Assembly (NCBI GenBank): GCA_024178355.1
Contig: JAMZNZ010000006.1
Span: forward strand, 372,001 to 436,000
Direction of reading: 5' to 3'
From: Maricaulaceae bacterium EIL42A08
GTDB lineage: Bacteria; Pseudomonadota; Alphaproteobacteria; Caulobacterales; Maricaulaceae
Length of the DNA stretch: 64,000 bases
In this document: one piece after another, positions 23,113-32,269 of the stretch
Layout of the letters: each line of letters opens with the position of its first letter
Position numbering within the stretch: position 1 is the stretch's first letter
Made by a program: the position numbers and the translations under genes
The notes under the pieces: generated by a model
Seen by the model: only the letters and a program-made list of their open reading frames with translations
Told to the model about the DNA's origin: nothing
Database searches by the model: none

Positions 23113-24516
23113 TCACATCTGCATCGTCCAGCCCTCAACGCCCATGGCGGCCTGGCGGACCGCTTCAGACAGGGTGGGGTGGGCATGACAGGTGCGGGCA
23201 ATGTCTTCTGACGCCGCCTTGAACTCCATGGCCAGCGCCACTTCGGCGATCAGCTCGCCAGCACTTGGCCCAATGATGTGAGCGCCCAGGATTTCGTCGG
23301 TCTTGGCATCTGCAAGGATTTTCACAAACCCATCGGTCTGGTGATTGGTGCGCCCGCGCGAGTTCGCCATGAAGGGAAACTTGCCAAGCTTGTAGTCGCG
23401 GCCCTGCTCTTTGAGCTGTTCTTCGGTCGCGCCGACCGAGGCGATCTCCGGGTAGGTGTAGACCACGTTCGGGATGGCGTCGTAATTCACATGCCCGGCC
23501 TTGCCTGCAATGCGTTCAGCACAGGCGGTGCCCTCGTCTTCGGCTTTGTGAGCCAGCATCGCGCCTGAGGTCACGTCACCGATCACCCAAACGCCCTCGG
23601 CGCTGGTTTTCCAGTGATCGTTGGCGATGACGCCGCGCTTGTCCGGTTCGATGCCGACCGTCTCCAGCCCCAGGCCTTCGGTGTAAGGACGACGACCAAT
23701 GCAGACGAGCACGACATCGGCGTCGAGGATTTCTTCGTCACCGCCCTTGGCCGCTTCGGTGGAGACCTTCAGCGTTTTGCCAGACGTGTCGACGCTGGTG
23801 ACCTTGCGCCCCAGCTTGAAGCTCAGGCCCTGCTTTTCAAACAGGCGCTTGGCCTGCTTGGACACCTCGCCATCCATGCCTGGCATGACGCGATCCATGA
23901 ACTCCACGACCGTGACTTCAGAGCCGAGACGGCGCCAGACAGACCCCAGCTCCAGGCCAATGACGCCTGCGCCGATCAGCACCAGCTTTTCCGGGACCTC
24001 TTTAAGCGCAATCGCCTGATCGGAGGTGACCACGCGCTCGCCATCAATCTCCACGCCGGGAAGCGGAGTGACTTCAGAGCCTGTGGCGATGACGATATTT
24101 TTGGCTGAAAGCTCGGTCTCTTTGCCGTCGGCATCGGTGACTACAACCTTGCCCTTGCCGGCAATGCGGCCCTTGCCGCGGATATGGTCGACCTTGTTCT
24201 TCTTTAGAAGGAACTCGACGCCCTGGGTCAGGCCCTTCACTGCGTCGTCCTTCTGACCCATCATCTTCTCAAGATTAAGCTTCAGCTCGCCGGTCTCGAT
24301 GCCCATGTCGGCAAAGTTGGTCCGGGCTTCCTCATAAAGCTCCGACGCATGCAGCAGGGCCTTGGACGGGATGCAGCCGACATTCAGACAGGTGCCGCCC
24401 AGCGTTTCACGCATCTCGATACAGGCGGTCTTCAAGCCCAGCTGGCCGGCGCGGATAGCGCAGTTATAGCCACCCGGGCCGCCCCCGATAATGACGACAT
24501 CATAAGCTTCAGACAT
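23113..24516 (-). CDS. lpdA: Dihydrolipoyl dehydrogenase (E3)
   Basis: 467 residues from the ATG at 24516 (MSEAYDVVIIGGGPGGYNCA). The FAD-binding GGGPGG, the redox disulfide Cys43/Cys48 (GGTCLNVGC), the NAD domain GAGVIGLELG and the His446/Glu451 pair (HAHPTLSE) are intact. It reoxidises dihydrolipoyl groups of 2-oxoacid dehydrogenase complexes; the obvious partner here is the SucAB complex at 45462-50035, though it could serve pyruvate or branched-chain complexes as well. In many alphaproteobacteria lpd closes the suc operon; here it stands alone about 20 kb away. Confidence 0.96.
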   Translation of the reverse strand: MSEAYDVVIIGGGPGGYNCAIRAGQLGLKTACIEMRETLGGTCLNVGCIPSKALLHASELYEEARTNFADMGIETGELKLNLEKMMGQKDDAVKGLTQGVEFLLKKNKVDHIRGKGRIAGKGKVVVTDADGKETELSAKNIVIATGSEVTPLPGVEIDGERVVTSDQAIALKEVPEKLVLIGAGVIGLELGSVWRRLGSEVTVVEFMDRVMPGMDGEVSKQAKRLFEKQGLSFKLGRKVTSVDTSGKTLKVSTEAAKGGDEEILDADVVLVCIGRRPYTEGLGLETVGIEPDKRGVIANDHWKTSAEGVWVIGDVTSGAMLAHKAEDEGTACAERIAGKAGHVNYDAIPNVVYTYPEIASVGATEEQLKEQGRDYKLGKFPFMANSRGRTNHQTDGFVKILADAKTDEILGAHIIGPSAGELIAEVALAMEFKAASEDIARTCHAHPTLSEAVRQAAMGVEGWTMQM

Positions 24517-24632
24517 GGCAAGGATCACCGTGGTTTAGCGCCGGACCGCTGCCCAGCAGAGGAGGGAATTTGGCGCGCAGCCTACTCCCACTCTCAACGG
24601 GGTCAATGCGACCAAGGGCGAGCCTTGCATCC

Positions 24633-25079
24633 CTAGCGCAGCCAGCTCTTGCCCGTGGCCCGGTGGGCAAAGAAGGCAAACGCCAGAAGCTGTGCGCCAA
24701 TTACGAAGTTGAAGATATGAATTCCCGCTGCAAACGTGGCGAAAACATCGTTCAGGACATAGTGATAAATCACTGAGAACAGGTAGAGGGCAGCGGAAAT
24801 TCCAAACGCATATAAAGCCCAGCTCCGGCGCAGTAGAAGCAGGATACCACCCGCCAGGGCCAGATGGGTCGTGAGCGCATAGATCGCAACATACCAGGCG
24901 GGGTAGTTCAGGAAGTACGCGGCCTGTTCAGCGGTCATGCCCGCGGTCGCGCTTTCAGGATCAAACTGTGATCCCAGATAGGCCATGACGCCGCCCACAT
25001 TAAACAGCGTCGCTACTCCAGCCACGATCCAGAACCAGACGGGCACACCGCCGACTTTGGTTGAAGCTGCATCAGCCAT
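24633..25079 (-). CDS. Small four-helix membrane protein, function unknown
   Basis: 148 residues from the ATG at 25079, five bases behind GGAGG. Four hydrophobic segments: VPVWFWIVAGVATLFNVGGV (about 12-34), WYVAIYALTTHLALAGGILL (about 60-84), YAFGISAALYLFSVIYHYV (about 90-110) and HIFNFVIGAQLLAFAFFAH (about 120-140). A conserved-looking LNYPAWYV and a C-terminal HRATGKSWL sit at the membrane edge. It could be a small transporter-like or stress protein; I do not recognise a named family. It lies between lpdA and ftsK on the same strand, 116 bp upstream of lpdA. Confidence 0.8.
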   Translation of the reverse strand: MADAASTKVGGVPVWFWIVAGVATLFNVGGVMAYLGSQFDPESATAGMTAEQAAYFLNYPAWYVAIYALTTHLALAGGILLLLRRSWALYAFGISAALYLFSVIYHYVLNDVFATFAAGIHIFNFVIGAQLLAFAFFAHRATGKSWLR

Positions 25080-25201
25080 GATCACCTCCCCATATGACCT
25101 TGTTCACAGTATGGGCTTTTGGTGTGGGAAGGGGAAGAGGGTTGGTTTGGGGGTGCGTGTTGGAGAGAGTAGAGCCGTGGTATCTCTCAGAATTCACAAT
25201 T

Positions 25202-25238
25202 CCTGTCCCGGCTCTGAGCTTCGCTTGGCCGGGACAGG
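25202..25238. repeat. Dispersed intergenic palindrome, family B
   Basis: Perfect 11-bp arms CCTGTCCCGGC and GCCGGGACAGG around a 15-base loop, just past the ftsK stop. No U-run follows on either strand. The same arms recur at 37367-37419. Confidence 0.8.
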
Positions 25239-25254
25239 CTAAGGTATTGAAGCC

Positions 25255-27669
25255 CTAAACATCGCGCTCGGGCAGGAAGATTTCGCGTTTGCCCGCATGA
25301 TCCGCCGGGCCGATCATGCCTTCGTCTTCCATGCGCTCGATCAGCGATGCAGCGCGGTTATAGCCGATCTGCAGGCGGCGCTGGATATAGCTGGTCGACG
25401 CCTTGCGGTCGCGCGCGACCACAGCCACAGCCTGGTCGAACAGATCATCGCCAGACCCGCCTTCGCCGCCCAATAGATCGCCAGCGTCGCCCTCGTCGGT
25501 CTCTTCAGTGACTGCGTCGAGATATTCCGGGGTGCCCTGTTCTTTAAGATAGGCGGCTACGTCTTCAACCTCGTTGTCGGACACAAACGGCCCGTGCAGG
25601 CGCCGGATGCGACCCCCCCCGGCCATAAAGAGCAGGTCACCCATGCCCAGCAGCTGTTCAGCGCCCTGCTCGCCCAGAATCGTGCGGGAGTCGATCTTAG
25701 AGGTGACCTGATAGCTGATCCGGGTCGGGAAATTCGCCTTGATCGTGCCTGTAATGACGTCCACCGACGGGCGCTGGGTAGCCATTATCAGGTGGATGCC
25801 CGCCGCACGCGCCATCTGGGCTAGACGCTGGATTGCGCCTTCGATCTCCTTGCCGGCAACCATCATCAGGTCGGCCATCTCGTCGATCACCACGACAATG
25901 TAGGGCATGGGATCAGGCTGGATCGTCTCGGTTTCGTAAACCGGCTCGCCGGTTTCCTTGTCAAAGCCGGTCTGGACGGTGCGCTCCAGCATCTCGTCGG
26001 CTTCACGCGCCTTGCGGGCTTTTTCATTAAAGCCCTTCATGTTGCGCACGCCGACCTTGGACATTTTCAGATAGCGCGACTCCATCTCGCGCACGGTCCA
26101 TTTCAGCGCCGCAACGGCCTTCTTGGGATCGGTCACCACCGGGCTTAAGAGGTGCGGTATGCCGTCATAGACGCTGAGTTCCAGCATCTTCGGATCGATC
26201 ATGATCAGGCGGCACTCTTCCGGCGGCAGGCGGTAGAGCATGGACAGGATCATGGCGTTTACGCCCACCGACTTACCCGAACCGGTCGTACCGGCGATGA
26301 GCAGGTGGGGCATTTTCGCCAGGTCTGCGGTAAAGGGCTCGCCGCCGATGGTTTCACCCAGCGCAAGCGGCAATTCAGCCTTTGCCGCCTCAAACTGTTT
26401 GGACGCCAGAAGTGCGCGCAAGAATACCGTCTCGCGATCCTGGTTCGGCAGCTCGATACCGATGGCATTACGGCCCGGCACCACGGCGACACGACAAGCC
26501 ACCGCCGCCATGGAGCGGGCGATATCGTCGGCCAGATTGATCACACGGCTGGTCTTTACGCCCGGTGCGGGTTCCAGCTCATAAAGCGTGACCACAGGGC
26601 CGGGACGGACCTGAACCACTTCACCCTTCACGCCAAAGTCGGCCAGCACGCTGGTCAGAAGCTCGGCATTCTGCTGCAGGGCATCGGGATCAACGGCTTC
26701 CGTGCGCGGGGGTGGTGGAGACAACAGATCAAGCCGCGGCAGGTCAAAGCCTTCGCTCTGGGCAAAGGGCAGGGCACCCTGGGCTTCGCGCGCTTCGCGG
26801 CCGGACGGTTTGGCGCTGCGCTTTTTGGCGACTTTCACGTTGGCCGGGGCCTTGCGCGCGGCGGTCTGGGTTGGCGCGGCCGGTTCGATGCGGTCTGTAG
26901 GCGTGGGCGTATCATCACCGCGGCGCAGGAAGGCCGGCGCAGTGCGCGCTGTGCCATCAGGTGCTGGCATGTCGTCCAGATCAGCTTCGTCAGCGCGCGT
27001 CGGGCGCGGGATGAAGCCCAGCAGCTGGTCAATCCACACGCGGACCGTGTCAAAGGCAAGCTCACCGGCATCGCGTGCCGCCAGAAGGTCAGCCACGCGA
27101 AGCCCAAAGCAGAAAAAGGCTCCGAACACCGCAAAAAGAAGGCCGAGGATCACCGCGAACCCGCCCGCCATGGGCAGGCCGACAGAGCCGAAGCTGGCGG
27201 TCAGGGCATTCAGGACTCCATCGCCCAGCAAGCCGCCCAGACCCACCGCAAAGGGCCAGTTGGCCGGCATCGGCAACGCAGAGACGGCAAGGGCAAAACC
27301 GGTCAGGCCCGCAAGACCGGCGATCACTCGGCCCAGACCCAGCCAGACACCGCGATTGCGCGGCCCGCGCAGGATCAGGATCAATCCCCAAACCAGCAGG
27401 GCGCACGCCCCGGCGGCTCCGGCCCAGCCTGCGATCTGCAGGACCAGGTCAGCGGTGATGGCTCCGGCCTGCCCAGCCAGATTACTCACCGGCAGGCCCG
27501 TGACTGCATTGAGGCTGGGGTCGAGCGGGTCGTGGCTGAACACCGAGACGAGCACAAACAGCCCGCCAGCCGCCAGCCCAACGCCCACCACAAAGGTGCG
27601 CAGGCGCGCAATCAGGCTCGGCTTGAAGCCGGATACGGTCTCGTTGGTTTCAGCGGCAGTGTCGGTCAT
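25255..27669 (-). CDS. ftsK: DNA translocase FtsK
   Basis: 804 residues. Four membrane helices lie within 20-190 (for example [38 protein letters not shown]). A linker (about 220-330) leads to the motor domain with Walker A GTTGSGKS (460-467) and Walker [13 protein letters not shown]. The C-terminal winged-helix gamma domain ([20 protein letters not shown]) reads KOPS and contacts XerD. FtsK moves the terminus region through the closing septum and triggers XerCD at dif. It is full length with a short linker compared with E. coli. The start at 27669 matches the family. Confidence 0.97.
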   Translation of the reverse strand: MTDTAAETNETVSGFKPSLIARLRTFVVGVGLAAGGLFVLVSVFSHDPLDPSLNAVTGLPVSNLAGQAGAITADLVLQIAGWAGAAGACALLVWGLILILRGPRNRGVWLGLGRVIAGLAGLTGFALAVSALPMPANWPFAVGLGGLLGDGVLNALTASFGSVGLPMAGGFAVILGLLFAVFGAFFCFGLRVADLLAARDAGELAFDTVRVWIDQLLGFIPRPTRADEADLDDMPAPDGTARTAPAFLRRGDDTPTPTDRIEPAAPTQTAARKAPANVKVAKKRSAKPSGREAREAQGALPFAQSEGFDLPRLDLLSPPPPRTEAVDPDALQQNAELLTSVLADFGVKGEVVQVRPGPVVTLYELEPAPGVKTSRVINLADDIARSMAAVACRVAVVPGRNAIGIELPNQDRETVFLRALLASKQFEAAKAELPLALGETIGGEPFTADLAKMPHLLIAGTTGSGKSVGVNAMILSMLYRLPPEECRLIMIDPKMLELSVYDGIPHLLSPVVTDPKKAVAALKWTVREMESRYLKMSKVGVRNMKGFNEKARKAREADEMLERTVQTGFDKETGEPVYETETIQPDPMPYIVVVIDEMADLMMVAGKEIEGAIQRLAQMARAAGIHLIMATQRPSVDVITGTIKANFPTRISYQVTSKIDSRTILGEQGAEQLLGMGDLLFMAGGGRIRRLHGPFVSDNEVEDVAAYLKEQGTPEYLDAVTEETDEGDAGDLLGGEGGSGDDLFDQAVAVVARDRKASTSYIQRRLQIGYNRAASLIERMEDEGMIGPADHAGKREIFLPERDV

Positions 27670-27746
27670 GGGACCAGTGTCGCCGCAAGAGCGTTCAAAA
27701 GGGGTAAACGATGGTTAACCCAATCAGGCGCACGCGCGAGACACGC

Positions 27747-29045
27747 TTATGGCAGCGGCAGGCTGAGGATCATCGGATCGGTGCGCTCAGCCGGGTCAGC
27801 ATCGGCGTCGAACAGTGCCCACTGGGCATCATTGATCAGGAAGGCGCGGCCATCGGCAATGCGCACCGTGGTGGGTTCACCCAGCCGGTTGTCGTTGATG
27901 AGTACCGGCGTCAGCGCTGTGGGTGTGTCGCCAAAGCGATCAAATTCCAGTTCAAACAGCCCAAACGGACGCGTACCGTTGCGGACCAGGAATAGCCGCC
28001 CGGTGCGATCCGCGACCATGCCATCCACTCCGATCAGGCCAGCGCCCGGCGGGGTTGGAAGAAGCGTGGCGTTGCGGCTCACCGGGTCGATCCGCCAGAT
28101 GCCCCAGGTATAGTCGGCCACGAACAGCGCGCCGCGCGCCGGGGCCACGCCCTGCAGTGAGACAAAGCGCGGGTCTTGCGCATACAGCTCCAGCTCACCG
28201 CGCGGGCCGTCGAGGCGATAGATACGTCCGCCATCGGCATCGGCCACGTAGACAATCCCGTCGCGTACCACGACATCGCCCATGCGCGTTGCGCCTTCAA
28301 TTGTGTGACGACGCACGATCTCACCGGTATCCAGATCAAAGGCAACCAAAGCCGTTCCAATCGGCTCATCGCTGGTCAGCGGAGTGATGTCGACCGCCCC
28401 TTCGGCGGCATAGAGGAGGCCGTTGCGACGATCCACGGCGAGGCCAAAGATCGACCCGATCTCGGCCTCCTCGCCGGCGAAAACTTCAGCTTCATTGGGC
28501 TCGAACGGCTCCACGCGATAGATGCGCCGATCAACAACAGAGCCCAGATACAGCCGCTCAGTCTCGTTATCGACCGCCAGCGCCTCGATCAGGGCATCGC
28601 GCAGGGGTGGCTCGGCGACGAGACGCGCTTCACCCGCCGGCGCAGCGGTTTCAGCGAGGCGGGCCTCAATGGCGGCAAAGCGCTCCGCATCCAGCGTGCG
28701 CAGCTCATCGGCTTGTTCAAGGTTAGAAAGGTCAAAGGCGATACCGTGACCTGCGATGGCGTCGAGGGCATCGAGCATGCCCGGCATATTGCCGGACAGG
28801 CGTGCGAGTACGAGGCGGTTGTTTAGAAGACCCGGATGGCCCGGCTGCAGGGCCAGTGCCGCCTCATTGCTGCGGATCGCCGCTTCCCAGTCCTCATTAC
28901 CTGCCGCTTCACGCGTTTGAGCGCGCAGCGCCAGCGACGCGTCGCGCAAAGTGATGGCGTCGTCCTGTGCAGTCGCGCTTGGCGGTATCACAGAAAAAGC
29001 GGCCATAGCCGCAGCGAGGATCAGGGTCAGGCGTGTCATGGTCAT
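27747..29045 (-). CDS. Exported beta-propeller protein (NHL/SMP-30-like)
   Basis: 432 residues from the ATG at 29045. A signal peptide (MTMTRLTLILAAAMAAFSVIPPSATA) precedes a helical TPR-like segment (about 30-110, GNEDWEAAIRSNEAALALQPGH). From about 135 there are repeated beta-blades: ALAVDNETERLYLGSVVDRR, GLAVDRRNGLLYAAEG, GDVVVRDGIVYVADADGGR, GVAPARGALFVADYTWGIW and GMVADRTGRLFLVRNG. This is a six-bladed SMP-30/gluconolactonase-like propeller in the periplasm. No catalytic metal site can be assigned, so a binding role is as likely as a lactonase. It stands alone, 90 bp from the GDPD gene. Confidence 0.78.
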   Translation of the reverse strand: MTMTRLTLILAAAMAAFSVIPPSATAQDDAITLRDASLALRAQTREAAGNEDWEAAIRSNEAALALQPGHPGLLNNRLVLARLSGNMPGMLDALDAIAGHGIAFDLSNLEQADELRTLDAERFAAIEARLAETAAPAGEARLVAEPPLRDALIEALAVDNETERLYLGSVVDRRIYRVEPFEPNEAEVFAGEEAEIGSIFGLAVDRRNGLLYAAEGAVDITPLTSDEPIGTALVAFDLDTGEIVRRHTIEGATRMGDVVVRDGIVYVADADGGRIYRLDGPRGELELYAQDPRFVSLQGVAPARGALFVADYTWGIWRIDPVSRNATLLPTPPGAGLIGVDGMVADRTGRLFLVRNGTRPFGLFELEFDRFGDTPTALTPVLINDNRLGEPTTVRIADGRAFLINDAQWALFDADADPAERTDPMILSLPLP

Positions 29046-29134
29046 GATTGGAGCCTTAGACACGCAGTTGGGCAAGAGAAAGGCTCATTGAGGGGGGTGT
29101 AGGCAGGGCTTAGTTTCAACCGAGATGCCCCCCG

Positions 29135-30136
29135 TTACTCTCCGCCCATTTCCGCTCTTACTCGAACAGCGGTGGCGGGATGATCGGTGAACACTGCGTC
29201 GACGCCCAGCGTGTAAAGCGCGCGCAACTCGTCCTCGACCGTCTCGCCAAGGATTGGTTCGCGATCATCGCGCACCGTCCAGACATGCACGTCGAGCCCG
29301 GCAGCATGCGCGGCTTCGAGATAGCCGGTGCTGGATCCGTCGGGATTGAGGAGCATCGCCTTGTTGGCCCCAATTGCGTCTGCGAAGTTCGCAATCTCCT
29401 CAATCGACAGACCGCCGGCGTTATAGCCCGCTTCATCTGGTGAAGAGATCAGCATGGCGAGCGGCAGCGGGGTTTCCGGGCGCAAGCGCTGCAGGAAGTC
29501 TGGATCAAAGGACTGGATGACGACCGCGCTGTCGGCCTCGTTCAGGCCGCGCGCCTCCAGCATGTCGATCAGGATGGGCAACGGGTCGAGGCCTTCGCTG
29601 GTATAAAGCGCGGGCAGCTTGACCTCTGGCTCCACCGGGATTGTGCAGCGGCACGCCTCTTCGGCTTCGGCGACGAAATCCAGGAAATCATCAAACGTCA
29701 GGACCGGCTTCTGATCGTCATACGCGTCGGAGCGATCGTCGAAGACCTGGCGCGTGGTCAGGCTGCTCAGTTCAGCGGCGGTGAAGTCGGCGACCCACCA
29801 ATCGGTCTGGCCAAAGCGCTCTGCGCGGCGGTCTGCAAATTCTGGCCGGTCGGCCACATCGGTGGAGGTCGAAAGATACGGGTCGTGGCGCACGATCAGT
29901 ACCCCGTCAGCTGACACCTGCAGGTCCGGTTCGAGGACGTCCGCCCCCTGGTCCAGCGCGAGCGCATAGGCGGCCCGGCTATGCTCAGGACGTTCTCCGG
30001 ACGCTCCACGGTGGGCGATGACCAGAGGCGCTGCGCCATTGCGGGTGTTCCAGCCGTCCACAGCGTCATCGCCCGCGCTGCTATTGGGACTACAGGCTGC
30101 AATTACGAGCGTTGAAAGAAGGACAGGCAGGCGCAT
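29135..30136 (-). CDS. glpQ: Glycerophosphodiester phosphodiesterase, lipoprotein
   Basis: 333 residues. The lipobox VIAAC places the lipidated cysteine at residue 15. The TIM-barrel catalytic core has AHRGASGERPEHS with His42, Glu69 and Asp71 in LEPDLQVSADG, and His84 in VRHDP, as in GlpQ enzymes. It would hydrolyse glycerophosphodiesters to glycerol-3-phosphate and an alcohol in the periplasm. Its ribosome site (GAGGAG) is within the 3' arm of a strong hairpin just upstream. Symbol by family; no glpT or ugp transporter is adjacent. Confidence 0.9.
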   Translation of the reverse strand: MRLPVLLSTLVIAACSPNSSAGDDAVDGWNTRNGAAPLVIAHRGASGERPEHSRAAYALALDQGADVLEPDLQVSADGVLIVRHDPYLSTSTDVADRPEFADRRAERFGQTDWWVADFTAAELSSLTTRQVFDDRSDAYDDQKPVLTFDDFLDFVAEAEEACRCTIPVEPEVKLPALYTSEGLDPLPILIDMLEARGLNEADSAVVIQSFDPDFLQRLRPETPLPLAMLISSPDEAGYNAGGLSIEEIANFADAIGANKAMLLNPDGSSTGYLEAAHAAGLDVHVWTVRDDREPILGETVEDELRALYTLGVDAVFTDHPATAVRVRAEMGGE

Positions 30137-30138
30137 GG

Positions 30139-30169
30139 CAAAAGGCTCCTCACGATTTGTGAGGAGCCT
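30139..30169 (-). terminator. Hairpin upstream of glpQ: terminator-like and covering the ribosome site
   Basis: Perfect 11-bp arms (30143-30153 and 30159-30169) with a five-base loop. Read leftward, the 3' arm ends GAGGAGCC and is followed by TTTT and then the glpQ ATG. It lies 100 bp past the S9 peptidase stop, so it can end that transcript; in a glpQ transcript starting further upstream it would hide the ribosome site. Confidence 0.8.
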
Positions 30170-30268
30170 AGCGCGATGTCACCGGCGATGCGCGTGACGT
30201 TTCGGTGAAAGGGGGAGAATCAAACTGCCCCCCCTCCTGAGAAAGGTCGGGTGAGGGGTGGCCAGCGC

Positions 30269-32194
30269 CTACTCCAGCCCGAGGATCTCTTGCAGGAAGA
30301 GCGTCTCGGTTTCGCGCTGGAATTCCACATTGGACTGTTTGCGGAAGCCGTGACCCTCGTCCATCGCCATCAGGAACCAGGGATCACCGCCGGCCTCGCG
30401 CACAGCGGCGAGGATTTGCTCGGCTTCAGAGGCCGGGACGCGCGGATCGTTAAAGCCCTGGATGATGAACAGCGGCGCTGTGATCTGATCGGCATTGTTG
30501 GATGGCGAGATGGCCTGCAGATGCTCATACATCGCCGGGTCACGCTCATCGCCATACTCGGCCCGGCGCAGGTCGCGGCGATAGCCGTTCGTGTTCTCAA
30601 GGAAGGTCACGAAGTTGGAGATGCCCACAATGTTGATACCCCCGGCCAGGCGGTCCGAGTAATGCATCATGGAGGCCAGAACCATATAGCCACCGTAGGA
30701 GCCGCCGTAGACGACAACGCGCTCGCTATCGAGGTCAGGCTGGGCTTCCACCCAGTCGATCAGGGCCCCGATGTCGCGCACGCTGTCTTCGCGGTTAAAG
30801 CCGTTATCCATCAACAGATATTCACGGCCATAGCCCGCTGAGCCGCGCACATTGGGAGCGAGAACGGAGATACCCAGCTCATTGACCCAATACTGGATGC
30901 GCGAGTTGAAGCCAGGGCGCTCCTGGCTTTCCGGGCCACCATGGATATCGATGATGACCGGGCGCGGACCATCGCCTTCAGCGCGGTAGTAGAAGCTTGG
31001 CACTTCAAGCCCGTCAAAGCTTTCAAAGGTGATGACCTCTGGCTCCACCAGGGCGTCGGTATCAAGCCCGCCGACTTCAGACTGGGTCCAGCGGGTCAGC
31101 TCCCCAGAGGCAATGTCATAGCTCCACGCATCGCCCGGAGAGCGGGCGGAGACGTGGGAAAAGCCCAGCATCGAGCTGTCGTCATTGAATTGAAGCCCGC
31201 CGATCAGACCCAGCGGCAGCTCCGGCACGTCCAGCGTCTGGCCGGTGTCCGGGTTGAGCATGTGCAGCTCTTCATTGCCGCCATTATTGATCGTGTAGAC
31301 CAGCTTGGAACCGTCGGGCGCGAGGGCCATGCCCTCCACATCCCAGTCATGGTCGCCGGACACCTGGCGCACGGAGAAGTCATCAAGCTCCACTTCCAGG
31401 ATGCGGCGGAAATCGCTGTCCCAGTCGGTGATGGCGTAGATGCTCTCATCATCGTGGGAGAAGGCGATCCCGCCATAGGCAACATCCAGATCGGGCAGGA
31501 TTTCAGTTAGCTCACCGCTGTCCACGTCCAACACATAGATGTCGGCATGGGTGATGGAATAGTAGCGCAGGATCAGGATCTGGCTGTTGTCTGACGACCA
31601 GCTGGCCGGGATCATCAGGCCTTCGCCTTCCAGTGCCACCCGGCGGCTGTCCGGATCGGTCGGGTCGGCGATCATGATGTCTGCGTTCGGGTCACCGTCG
31701 GTCTGGCGATACCAGGCCACAAGGCTGCCATCATCGCTCCAGCTGATGGAGGAGTTGCGGGTTCCCGCTTCGGTAAACGGGGTCGCAGAGGCATCAGCGG
31801 GATCAAACAGGAAGCCCTGGAAAAACTCATCACCGCCGGTGTCGCGGGTAAAGACGAACTGGCCGCTATCGCCCGGGCGCACGTTTGCACCGGAGGTCCG
31901 CTCGTCAAAGAAGGTCACCTGACGGCGCATGCCCATAGGCTCGGCCACATGGTGAATCTGGGTCGTCTCACCAAAACGGGTTGTGATGTAGATGCCGCCG
32001 TCGGGGGCAAAGTCAGAAAACCCGGCCGAGCGCACATTATTGTACTGCTGCAGGCGCTCGCGTACCTCTGCCGGGACATCTGGAATGTTTTCCATCACCA
32101 GATTGCCTTCGGTGAAGCGTGTCGGTGCGTCTTGCGCAAAGGCAGGTGTGGCGGCCATGACCATTGCGGCCAGGCTGACAGTGGTCAGTCGCAT
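30269..32194 (-). CDS. Exported S9 prolyl oligopeptidase-family peptidase
   Basis: 641 residues from the ATG at 32194, six bases behind GGGGAGA. The signal peptide is MRLTTVSLAAMVMAATPAFA. An N-terminal seven-bladed beta-propeller of the TolB/WD type spans about 40-370 (SDFAPDGGIYITTRF, AFSHDDESIYAITDWDSD). The alpha/beta-hydrolase domain has Ser499 in GGSYGGYM, Asp583 in FNDPRVP and His615 in DEGHGF. This is a periplasmic serine peptidase of the acylaminoacyl/dipeptidyl type that trims peptides. The M16 protease gene lies 75 bp upstream on the same strand, suggesting joint use in peptide nutrition. Confidence 0.93.
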   Translation of the reverse strand: MRLTTVSLAAMVMAATPAFAQDAPTRFTEGNLVMENIPDVPAEVRERLQQYNNVRSAGFSDFAPDGGIYITTRFGETTQIHHVAEPMGMRRQVTFFDERTSGANVRPGDSGQFVFTRDTGGDEFFQGFLFDPADASATPFTEAGTRNSSISWSDDGSLVAWYRQTDGDPNADIMIADPTDPDSRRVALEGEGLMIPASWSSDNSQILILRYYSITHADIYVLDVDSGELTEILPDLDVAYGGIAFSHDDESIYAITDWDSDFRRILEVELDDFSVRQVSGDHDWDVEGMALAPDGSKLVYTINNGGNEELHMLNPDTGQTLDVPELPLGLIGGLQFNDDSSMLGFSHVSARSPGDAWSYDIASGELTRWTQSEVGGLDTDALVEPEVITFESFDGLEVPSFYYRAEGDGPRPVIIDIHGGPESQERPGFNSRIQYWVNELGISVLAPNVRGSAGYGREYLLMDNGFNREDSVRDIGALIDWVEAQPDLDSERVVVYGGSYGGYMVLASMMHYSDRLAGGINIVGISNFVTFLENTNGYRRDLRRAEYGDERDPAMYEHLQAISPSNNADQITAPLFIIQGFNDPRVPASEAEQILAAVREAGGDPWFLMAMDEGHGFRKQSNVEFQRETETLFLQEILGLE

Positions 32195-32269
32195 GGGTGT
32201 CTCCCCTTCCATGGTGAACATGACAGCGTCAGCCTCTTTCGGGCTGTTCGCGTCGGTCTGGTGTCAGAG

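Noticed and set aside
25202-25238. Palindrome behind ftsK as an intrinsic terminator
   Set aside because: No U-run follows on either strand, and the same arms recur elsewhere with other contexts, so a repeat element fits better.
26152-28113. A 653-codon open frame antisense to ftsK and the propeller gene
   Set aside because: Low-complexity Arg/Ala-rich translation, no start signal, fully opposite secure genes.
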